Positions 7,118 to 11,334 of a stretch of 12,458 nucleotides of DNA are shown here, one piece after another (the stretch's first letter is position 1; every line of letters begins with the position of its first letter). Below the pieces are notes generated by a model, which worked only from the letters and a program-made list of their open reading frames with translations, was not told the origin of the DNA and ran no database searches. The position numbers were made by a program, and so were the translations under genes. Source of the stretch: JAKSUT01 sp045616505 (GTDB lineage Bacteria; Cyanobacteriota; Vampirovibrionia; Gastranaerophilales; Gastranaerophilaceae); contig JAZLGV010000031.1 of the NCBI GenBank assembly GCA_045616505.1, positions 1 to 12,458 on the forward strand. The letters are read 5' to 3'.

Positions 7118-7651
7118 ATGAGCGAATATACAAAAGAAGAACTTTATGATTTGATAAAAAATTCCCCTGATGAGTTTAATGAATGGAAAAAAGGTCAAGA
7201 AGAAGTTGATTTAAGCGAAACTGATTTTAGTGCATTAACACTTGAAAACATTGACTTTTCAGATGCAGACTTAAATGGTTGCTCATTTGCAGATGCAACA
7301 TTAACTGCAATAAATTTTTCAAACACAGATTTAACATCAATAGATTTTACTCGTGCAACAGTTTTAGAATGTGATTTTTCAGACGCAATCTTAACAGGCG
7401 CAGATTATAGTTATGCAACATTGAATTATTGCAACTTTTCAGATGCTGATTTAGCAGGCGGAGTATTCCAAGAAAGCAACCTTGAAAACTCTGATTTTGC
7501 AGGCTCTTACAATATGTCAGCTTGCAGATTTGATGAAGATACTATTTGGCCAGAAGCAATTATGTTGCCAGAAGACTTTGACTCAACTTACTCAGAAGAT
7601 TTGTCATCACTAAAAGACAAAGATGATGATGCAGGCGTTGGTGATTACTAG
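7118..7651 (+). CDS. Pentapeptide-repeat protein
   Basis: The 177-aa protein carries a run of pentapeptide repeats of the A(D/N)LXX type at ~31-137. Units include LSETDF, DFSDADLNGCSF, ADATL, NFSNTDL, DFSDAILTGADY and NFSDADLAGG. Such repeats fold as a right-handed quadrilateral beta-helix, with four pentads per coil. The helix is preceded by a short helical N terminus (TKEELYDLIKNSPDEFNEWK) and followed by a very acidic tail (DFDSTYSEDLSSLKDKDDD). There is no signal peptide, so it should be cytosolic. Some family members mimic DNA and bind gyrase (Qnr, MfpA), but nothing here shows that activity; the acidic tail is merely compatible with it. AAAGGAG overlapping the upstream stop codon gives a strong ribosome site. 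It is the last gene of the five-gene operon, followed by a terminator at 7685. Confidence 0.92.
   Translation: MSEYTKEELYDLIKNSPDEFNEWKKGQEEVDLSETDFSALTLENIDFSDADLNGCSFADATLTAINFSNTDLTSIDFTRATVLECDFSDAILTGADYSYATLNYCNFSDADLAGGVFQESNLENSDFAGSYNMSACRFDEDTIWPEAIMLPEDFDSTYSEDLSSLKDKDDDAGVGDY
7253..7492 (+). repeat. Four tandem 60-nt repeats in the pentapeptide gene
   Basis: Residues 46-125 divide into four 20-residue units, each beginning [DN]FS (DFSDADL, NFSNTDL, DFSDAIL, NFSDADL) and having AT[LV] in the first three units near the middle. At DNA level the units fall exactly 60 nt apart, with a recurring (A/G)A(C/T)TTTTC(A) start. Each unit equals four pentads, that is one full turn of the expected beta-helix. 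Confidence 0.8.
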
Positions 7652-7684
7652 TTTTATAACTTTGCTAAATTATAAATAAAATAT

Positions 7685-7720
7685 AAAAAACAAGGTGTGA
7701 ATTTATCCACCTTGTTTTTT
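7685..7720. terminator. Strong bidirectional rho-independent terminator
   Basis: AAAAAACAAGGTG (7685-7697) pairs with CACCTTGTTTTTT (7708-7720) as a 13-bp stem around a 10-nt loop. A run of T follows on the plus strand, and A-rich sequence on the other side gives T on the minus strand. It lies between the end of the pentapeptide gene and the convergent 188-aa gene, so it can end both. Confidence 0.9.
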
Positions 7721-7741
7721 TATTTGATTAAAAATAAACTA

Positions 7742-8308
7742 TTATTCACCAAAATCTTTGATTAATTTTTCTACTGTAATTGCATTTTCTTTTACTTTTT
7801 CTGCATTTTTCTTAGCTATACTTGCAGATTTTTTAACAGCTTCATTATCTAAAATTTTTGCAACATCAGCCAACTGTGAAACATCTGATATTTTATTTAA
7901 AGACTTGTCTTGCCATAAAAAATCATTACCTGTTTTAATAACATCAAAATTTGCTTTTTGTGTCATTTCATTTAAATATTTGGTAACAATATAAAGAGGG
8001 TTAAAAAGCCCATGTATATTATCTTTACCTATCATAATAAGATTTGCACATGTATCTCCACCTGTGATACGTGTATAATACTTATCACCTTTAAATTTTC
8101 CAAAATAAGCCTTTGGATCAGCTTCTAAGAAACATTTTAAGTTTTTATCTATTCTTACATCATAAAATTTTGTATTTTTTAAATCTTCACCTGCTTTTTG
8201 AATAGAATAAAGCTCTTTTTGTGAAAGATTTTTAAGAGCATTTTTAGCTCCTTTATCAATCTTTAAAGCCATTCCAAAATTTGGAGATTGACACTTGTTA
8301 ACTTGCAT
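7742..8308 (-). CDS. Hypothetical protein with N-terminal NFGMAL motif
   Basis: The 188-aa protein opens MQVNKCQSPNFGMALKIDKG. An NFGMAL-like element within the first 15 residues recurs, by my recall, in many short uncharacterised proteins of Gastranaerophilales-type Melainabacteria. No signal peptide or membrane segment is seen. The middle has ITGGDTCANLIMIGKDNIHG (81-100), and the C-terminal third is a charged helical region (SASIAKKNAEKVKENAITVE) that could form a coiled coil. No known catalytic motif was recognised and I assign no function. The start is supported by AAAGGGA about 7 nt upstream. It stands alone: convergent to the pentapeptide operon with a shared terminator, and separated from the next minus-strand ORF by 167 bp. 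Confidence 0.8.
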   Translation of the reverse strand: MQVNKCQSPNFGMALKIDKGAKNALKNLSQKELYSIQKAGEDLKNTKFYDVRIDKNLKCFLEADPKAYFGKFKGDKYYTRITGGDTCANLIMIGKDNIHGLFNPLYIVTKYLNEMTQKANFDVIKTGNDFLWQDKSLNKISDVSQLADVAKILDNEAVKKSASIAKKNAEKVKENAITVEKLIKDFGE

Positions 8309-8341
8309 ATATATCCCTTTCTAATCGAAAATTATTAGTAA

Positions 8342-8394
8342 AAATTTATTGCAATAATAACACAAACTCTCACAAGAAAACAAATTTATTGCAA
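8342..8394. repeat. Pair of 13-bp direct repeats, 40 bp apart
   Basis: AAATTTATTGCAA occurs at 8342-8354 and again at 8382-8394, upstream of the 188-aa minus-strand gene. The repeats could be operator or activator sites for that gene, but the base composition is so AT-rich that chance cannot be excluded. Apart from this pair I see nothing in 8309-8475. Confidence 0.4.
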
Positions 8395-8475
8395 AACAAA
8401 GCGATTAAATATCAGTCTATAAAAAAATAAAAGAAAATTTTGTAATTTATATAAACAATTTATAAAATTAATTTT

Positions 8476-8622
8476 TTATAAATCTTCACCTTCTATGTGT
8501 ATTTCTTTTAATGCACTACACAAATTGAACAAGGCTCTTTTATACTCTTCCTTTGAATCGCCTTTTTCAACAATTATCATTTCACTTTTTTCGTTTTCAC
8601 TAAGCTCTGGATTTTCCATCAT
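8476..8622 (-). CDS. Small acidic protein, 48 aa, unknown function
   Basis: A 48-codon ORF starts at either of two adjacent ATG codons (8620-8622 or 8617-8619) and ends with TAA at 8476-8478. The product reads MMENPELSENEKSEMIIVEK, then GDSKEEYKRALFNLCSALKE and IHIEGEDL. It is acidic, with a probable C-terminal amphipathic helix (EEYKRALFNLCSALKEIH). The composition is protein-like rather than random AT-rich translation, and GAGAAAG lies about 6 nt upstream as a modest ribosome site. No homolog is recognised. Such small acidic proteins can be antitoxins, anti-sigma factors or adaptor proteins; the sequence does not decide. It lies 38 nt after another possible small ORF on the same strand. Confidence 0.6.
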   Translation of the reverse strand: MMENPELSENEKSEMIIVEKGDSKEEYKRALFNLCSALKEIHIEGEDL

Positions 8623-8660
8623 TATCTTTCTCTATTACTCTAAGCTGATTATATTCTCTT

Positions 8661-8738
8661 TTATTGACGGATAAATTTTTTATTTTTTAATAAAAACATT
8701 ACAAAAATAAATCCTTTTATTTTTGATGTCTTTTTCAT
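8661..8738 (-). CDS. Possible 25-aa membrane-type peptide
   Basis: The ORF encodes MKKTSKIKGFIFVMFLLKNK followed by KFIRQ. It has a positively charged N terminus, a hydrophobic core of about eight residues (FIFVMFLL) and a positive C terminus. AGGTG lies 7-11 nt before the ATG, and TTGATT with a 16-bp spacer and TAGTAT upstream could be a promoter. The core is short for a membrane span. It could be a small membrane or toxin-like peptide, a broken signal peptide, or chance in AT-rich DNA. Confidence 0.25.
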   Translation of the reverse strand: MKKTSKIKGFIFVMFLLKNKKFIRQ

Positions 8739-8836
8739 GTCGAAACACCTAATACTAAATAAGTTTAACACAAAATCAAAGAAATTTTAAAAACTAATTT
8801 TTATTTTTATAAACACTAAAAACGGTAAAAAAAAGT

Positions 8837-8842
8837 TATAAT
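8837..8842 (+). promoter_or_regulatory. Perfect TATAAT -10 box
   Basis: A consensus TATAAT lies 31 nt before a three-codon ORF and about 100 nt before a terminator. No convincing -35 hexamer is seen about 17 bp upstream (CACTAA), nor a TG extension, so the promoter would rely on its -10 box or an activator. The expected transcript would start near 8849. Confidence 0.4.
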
Positions 8843-8848
8843 AAATAT

Positions 8849-8938
8849 ATGAAAGGAGGACTACATTATGTGGCTCTAAACTTTTATTTAAAATGTTAAA
8901 ATGAACAAAAGGACAGACACTATCTGCCCTATTTTTTT
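8849..8938 (+). ncRNA. Tiny transcript candidate with ideal SD and Met-Trp-Leu ORF
   Basis: A predicted transcript of about 90 nt contains AAAGGAGG (8852-8859), an almost perfect Shine-Dalgarno sequence. Eight nt later comes ATGTGGCTCTAA (8868-8879), a Met-Trp-Leu-stop ORF. The SD and start region can fold: CTACA (8861-8865) pairs with TGTGG (8869-8873) around TTA, and GAG (8856-8858) pairs with CTC (8874-8876) across a two-base bulge, partly hiding the SD. A second possible ORF of 16 codons starts at 8849 (leaderless) and ends at 8899. A terminator closes the unit. This could be a leader or attenuation peptide, a small regulatory RNA, or a remnant leader of a lost gene. Confidence 0.4.
8911..8938. 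terminator. Hairpin terminator of the tiny unit, possibly bidirectional
   Basis: GGACAGA (8911-8917) pairs with TCTGCCC (8923-8929) with one A-C mismatch and a 5-nt loop, followed by ATTTTTTT on the plus strand. On the minus strand the same hairpin is followed by TTTTGTTC, and it lies 22-49 nt beyond the end of the antitoxin gene, so it may terminate that operon too. Confidence 0.7.
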
Positions 8939-8959
8939 GCGATTAAAAACAAATAAACA

Positions 8960-9295
8960 TTAAATCTTCAATACAGAAAGTTGTAAATTATAACCTAAAC
9001 CTAAAAATATTTTATGCAAAATTTCAATACTTGGAATCATTTTATTTGCAAATATTTTATACAAAGTAATTCTATGTATTCCTATTTTCTTAGCAAATTC
9101 ACATATTGTATAATTTGCTTCTATTAATGGTCTTAAATTATATATTAATTCATTAACATCTCTATTTATTGAATAATCTTCCAATAAACTATTTAACCAC
9201 ATTTGAGCATATTCTTCATCTTCACGCAATTGTTGTTTCAAATTTTCTTTATATTTTGGAAAAGTATTTAATAATGTTTCTTCTTTCTTATTCAT
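8960..9295 (-). CDS. HigA-type antitoxin with HTH domain
   Basis: The 111-aa protein matches the layout of the 'addiction module antidote' family (TIGR02684-like). The N-terminal part ENLKQQLREDEEYAQMWLNS with LLEDYSIN resembles the family's leading helices (YLKEALKD-type). A helix-turn-helix follows at ~62-88 (TICEFAKKIGIHRITLYKIF, then ANKMIPSIE), and the end LGLGYNLQLSVL is typical. It should bind and neutralise the toxin encoded just upstream and repress the shared promoter. The gene is second in the operon: its ATG overlaps the toxin stop (TAATG at 9293-9297), and AAAGGA lies about 8 nt upstream inside the toxin gene. A dedicated ribosome site plus coupling would keep antitoxin in excess. 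The family is often called HigA-like, but the exact symbol cannot be assigned. Confidence 0.85.
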   Translation of the reverse strand: MNKKEETLLNTFPKYKENLKQQLREDEEYAQMWLNSLLEDYSINRDVNELIYNLRPLIEANYTICEFAKKIGIHRITLYKIFANKMIPSIEILHKIFLGLGYNLQLSVLKI

Positions 9296-9606
9296 TATTT
9301 TATCCTTTCATTATATTCATTTATATATTGTTGAGCTAGTGCAATATCTTTGCTTTGTTTTGATTTGTTTCCGCCTGTTAATAGTAAAACAATTGTGTTA
9401 TCACGTTCTGTATAATAAATCCTTAATCCATTAGTGAATTTTAATTCATAAAGTTCTTCTGATAATCTCTTATTTTCACCATATAAACCTCGTTCTAATT
9501 TTATCAATCGCTTATCTACAACCAATTTTAAACTTTTATCTAAAGATTTATACCACTCTAAATATGGGATTTTTTCACCGACTTTGTAATAAATAATTTC
9601 TTTCAT
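9295..9606 (-). CDS. HigB/RelE-type toxin (addiction module killer protein)
   Basis: The 103-aa protein matches the TIGR02683-like killer protein family of RelE/HigB-fold toxins. The start IIYYKVGEKIPYLEWYKSL is the family's usual opening, with a conserved tryptophan at 18. KLERGLYGENKRLSEELYEL, GLRIYYTERDNT (60-71) and VLLLTGGNKSKQSKDIALAQ (73-92) are the diagnostic blocks. Members usually cut mRNA, often in association with ribosomes, and slow growth when not neutralised. Toxin-first gene order is usual for this family. There is no Shine-Dalgarno sequence before the ATG (upstream ACAATATTATT), and the predicted promoter puts transcription start at or next to the ATG, suggesting leaderless translation. 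The pair sits next to a genomic-island boundary, a common place for such modules. Confidence 0.9.
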   Translation of the reverse strand: MKEIIYYKVGEKIPYLEWYKSLDKSLKLVVDKRLIKLERGLYGENKRLSEELYELKFTNGLRIYYTERDNTIVLLLTGGNKSKQSKDIALAQQYINEYNERIK

Positions 9607-9608
9607 AA

Positions 9609-9641
9609 TAATATTGTAGCATATAGGCTACAATATTACAA
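9609..9641 (-). promoter_or_regulatory. Toxin-antitoxin promoter with 12-bp inverted-repeat operator
   Basis: TAATATTGTAGC (9609-9620) and GCTACAATATTA (9627-9638) are perfect reverse complements around the 6-bp spacer ATATAG. On the minus strand, TTGTAA (9641-9636), a 17-bp spacer and TACAAT (9618-9613) form a promoter. The repeat covers almost all of it, ideal for repression by the antitoxin or toxin-antitoxin complex. The transcription start would fall near 9606-9607, at the toxin ATG. Confidence 0.75.
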
Positions 9642-9721
9642 GGTAATTTGTTTTTCAATAAAATAACTCACCTAAATATGAGAAATATTATTTGTTAAAT
9701 TAAAAACCTAACCTACAAACT

Positions 9722-9834
9722 CTATATATCCCACTCCGGTTTTGCTGCATATTTATCGGAATGTCCTTTATATGATAATGTAATATTTTCTAAATATTTT
9801 TGAAAATCTCTATTTTCATTTGCAATAATTACAC
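9722..9834 (-). pseudogene. 3' remnant of a truncated gene of unknown function
   Basis: One minus-strand frame gives a protein-like C terminus: VIIANENRDFQKYLENITLS, then YKGHSDKYAAKPEWDI and a TAG at 9722-9724. Composition (Trp, Pro, Gly, His, Asp in plausible positions) is unlike chance AT-rich translation. There is no ATG in this frame, and the 5' part is replaced at about 9835 by the repeated tRNA-end/terminator sequence, so it looks cut off by recombination there. The parent gene is not recognised. It adds to the evidence that this is an integration scar zone. Confidence 0.5.
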
Positions 9835-9887
9835 AACAAAAAAACACTCTTAATTGAGTGTCTTTTTTAAAAATGGTGCCGCAACTC
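9835..9887. repeat. Copy 1 of duplicated tRNA 3' end plus terminator
   Basis: This 53-bp block differs from copy 2 at 9985-10036 by one substitution (T9850 versus C10000) and one extra T. It reads AACAAAAAAACACTC, a loop, GAGTGTCTTTTTT, then AAAAATGGTGCCGCAACTC. The last part, on the minus strand GAGTTGCGGCACCA, is the acceptor end of the tRNA-Phe described at 10023. Beyond AACTC the two copies diverge abruptly. It is probably the scar of an earlier integration or a second attachment site. Confidence 0.7.
9844..9861. terminator. Terminator hairpin of copy 1
   Basis: ACACTC (9844-9849), a 6-nt loop and GAGTGT (9856-9861) form a hairpin followed by T on either strand (T-run from the complement of 9838-9844 on minus; CTTTTTT on plus). 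It is the sort of terminator expected after a minus-strand tRNA gene. Confidence 0.65.
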
Positions 9888-9958
9888 ACTCTGCCGCAGG
9901 AAAAGCTGACTTAATGTCAGGTTTTCCGAGAGGGCAAGGCTTGACCTTGCTCCGAGTT
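9883..9958. other. G+C-rich block with two hairpins and closing stem
   Basis: By hand count, 9888-9965 is about 53% G+C, far above its surroundings. Hairpin A pairs GGAAAAGCTGAC (9899-9910) with GTCAGGTTTTCC (9916-9927), 12 bp with one G-G mismatch. Hairpin B pairs GGGCAAGG (9932-9939) with CCTTGCTC (9945-9952), 8 bp with one G-T. AACTC (9883-9887) can pair with GAGTT (9954-9958), closing a three-way-junction-like fold. No standard tRNA, riboswitch or SRP motif was recognised. Possibilities are a structured RNA, a REP-like repeat, or the recombination region of a lost element. Confidence 0.45.
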
Positions 9959-9984
9959 AAGGCTCATTTTGAAAAAAATCGTCA

Positions 9985-10036
9985 AACAAAAAAACACTCC
10001 TAATTGAGTGCTTTTTTAAAAATGGTGCCGCAACTC
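9985..10036. repeat. Copy 2 of duplicated tRNA 3' end plus terminator
   Basis: This second copy lies 150 bp from copy 1. It has the same AACAAAAAAACACTC start and the same AAAAATGGTGCCGCAACTC end. Unlike copy 1 it continues into the T-arm and anticodon arm of tRNA-Phe (to 10075), so this copy is in the original tRNA context. Confidence 0.7.
9995..10010 (-). terminator. Terminator after the tRNA-Phe 3' end
   Basis: CACTC (9995-9999) pairs with GAGTG (10006-10010). On the minus strand the hairpin follows the CCA end by about 13 nt and is followed by seven T. This is the likely original terminator of the tRNA-Phe gene. Confidence 0.65.
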
Positions 10037-10075
10037 GGAATTGAACCAAGGACACAGGGATTTTCAGTCCGTGTG
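10023..10075 (-). other. 3' half of tRNA-Phe(GAA): attachment-site remnant
   Basis: Read on the minus strand, this begins CACACGGA, then the anticodon loop CTGAAAA (anticodon GAA) and TCCCTGTGTC. A T-arm follows (CTTGG, loop TTCAATT, CCGAG), then the acceptor strand TTGCGGC, discriminator A and encoded CCA. The D-arm and 5' acceptor strand are missing: upstream is AT-rich DNA with no tRNA-like sequence. The anticodon stem has one C-C mismatch. This cannot be a working tRNA. Tyrosine integrases commonly recombine at the anticodon loop, leaving a displaced tRNA 3' half at one end of the element and an intact tRNA at the other. The integrase gene starts 151 nt away, which supports that reading. 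Confidence 0.8.
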
Positions 10076-10122
10076 TTATTAAAAACCTCAAAAAATATCA
10101 ACAGCAAAAAACAAATATATTA

Positions 10123-10151
10123 TTGCATTTTGGGTTTTTATGTTTTATAAT
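10123..10151 (+). promoter_or_regulatory. Probable integrase promoter
   Basis: TTGCAT (10123-10128), a 17-bp spacer and a perfect TATAAT (10146-10151) precede the integrase gene. The -35 box matches consensus only in TTG. Transcription would begin near 10158, giving a leader of about 70 nt. Confidence 0.5.
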
Positions 10152-10152
10152 G

Positions 10153-10206
10153 TTTTTGAAATCTTTTGAATTTTTTTGAAAAAGTAACCACAAAACAACC
10201 ACAAAA
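10153..10206 (+). repeat. Phased TTTTGAA and AACCACAAAA repeats, possible integrase arm sites
   Basis: TTTTGAA occurs three times with exact 10-bp spacing (10154, 10164, 10174). AACCACAAAA then occurs twice, 11 bp apart (starting 10186 and 10197). Helically phased repeats between an attachment site and an integrase gene are typical of arm-type or accessory binding sites and of bent DNA. The AACCACAAAA pair is the stronger candidate for arm-type sites. Confidence 0.45.
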
Positions 10207-10226
10207 AATTTTAAGGAAAATCTGTT

Positions 10227-11333
10227 ATGCACGATATTCAAAAAAGAAAAAAGAGAAACGGCACGTATTCTTATACAGCTCGAATTAGAGTAAAAGGATA
10301 TCCAACAATTACTGCAACATTTGAGAAAAAACACGAAGCACAAGTTTTTATTCAAGAAAACGAAAGTAAAATGAAACTGGGTAAGCATATACAAACCCCT
10401 GAAGCTAAAAATCACACACTTGATGATTTAATTGAACGTTATGAAAAAAATGAACTTCCAAAAAGAAAATCAGATGTGGAAAAATTTAAAATGCACTTAA
10501 ACTGGTGGTCTAAAGAAATAGGGAGTTATCTTTTATCACTTATAACACCCTCAATGCTTACACAATGCAAAGAAAAACTTGAAACCGAAAACAGTATAAA
10601 ACCACAAAAAGGGAATAAAAAAAGAAGTCCTGCAACTGTTAATAGATATATGGCAACATTATCTATTGTCTTAGGCTATGCGTGTAATGAATACGGCTGG
10701 ATAGATGAAAACCCTATGAAAAAAGTTAGGAAAAACAAAGAAACAGCTTCAAAAGATAGATATTTAACTCCTGAAGAAATACAAAGATTATTGCATGCCT
10801 GCAAAAACTACGAATTGAAAACAGAAAACTATAACAATGAAACATATCTATTTGTATTGATAGCTTTATCAACTGGAGCAAGATATTCAGAAATACATAA
10901 CTTAAAATGGGAAAATGTCGATTTTCAACATAGACAATTTTATTTTCTAAACACCAAAAACAAAGAAAATAGAGGTGTGCCTATGACAAACGAGATCTAC
11001 AAAGAGCTAAAAGACTTTCAAAAAGTGCGTAATATCAAAAACAATTACCTATGGACAACTAAAGACGGCAAAAAACTAATTGATATGCGTGTAAGATTTT
11101 ATAAAGTTTTAAATATTGCGCAGATAGAAAACTGCCGTTTTCACGATTTAAGGCACACAGTAGCAAGTCATATTGCCATGAATGGTGGTAGTTTGTTAGA
11201 TATTGCGCAGATTACAGGACATAAAACAATGCAAATGGTAAAAAGATACTCACACCTTACACAAAAACACACAGCAGACTTATTACAAAGTACGACAGAT
11301 ATAATGTTTTCAAAAGTTCAAAATGAGGTATAA
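10227..11333 (+). CDS. int: Tyrosine recombinase / phage-type integrase
   Basis: The 368-aa protein has an N-terminal arm-binding domain (~1-55: QKRKKRNGTYSYTARIRVKG, then TITATFEKKHEAQVFIQE). The core-binding SAM-like domain (~62-165) includes SPATVNRYMATLSIVLGYA. The C-terminal catalytic domain has the expected residues: R219 (STGARYSE), K244 (NTKNK), H306 and R309 (FHDLRH), H332 (GHKT) and the nucleophile Y341 (KRYSHLT). All active-site residues are present, so it is probably functional. It would integrate and excise the surrounding element at the tRNA-Phe 3' end found 151 nt upstream. AAGGAAA about 8 nt before the ATG is the ribosome site. The ORF6N gene starts immediately at its end, with its SD inside the integrase's last codons. 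No excisionase is seen in the window. Confidence 0.95.
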   Translation: MHDIQKRKKRNGTYSYTARIRVKGYPTITATFEKKHEAQVFIQENESKMKLGKHIQTPEAKNHTLDDLIERYEKNELPKRKSDVEKFKMHLNWWSKEIGSYLLSLITPSMLTQCKEKLETENSIKPQKGNKKRSPATVNRYMATLSIVLGYACNEYGWIDENPMKKVRKNKETASKDRYLTPEEIQRLLHACKNYELKTENYNNETYLFVLIALSTGARYSEIHNLKWENVDFQHRQFYFLNTKNKENRGVPMTNEIYKELKDFQKVRNIKNNYLWTTKDGKKLIDMRVRFYKVLNIAQIENCRFHDLRHTVASHIAMNGGSLLDIAQITGHKTMQMVKRYSHLTQKHTADLLQSTTDIMFSKVQNEV

Positions 11334-11334
11334 A

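Noticed and set aside
7118..7651. Qnr/MfpA-type gyrase-protecting protein
   Set aside because: Pentapeptide repeats alone do not show this. Qnr-type loops and the usual length of about 215 aa are absent.
7758..7994. Plus-strand 78-aa ORF opposite the 188-aa gene
   Set aside because: It resembles a membrane protein only because Lys/Glu codons reverse to Phe/Leu/Ser. The minus-strand gene has a better start and length.
9883..9958. Complete tRNA or riboswitch in the G+C-rich block
   Set aside because: No T-loop consensus, anticodon arm or known aptamer motif could be placed on either strand, so it is listed as unidentified structure.
9835..10036. CRISPR array
   Set aside because: Only two copies, of about 52 bp, with 97 bp between them, tied to a tRNA end. 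No cas genes.
10098..10415. Minus-strand 105-aa ORF overlapping the integrase start
   Set aside because: It overlaps the conserved integrase N terminus and the promoter region, and has Phe/Cys-rich shadow composition.
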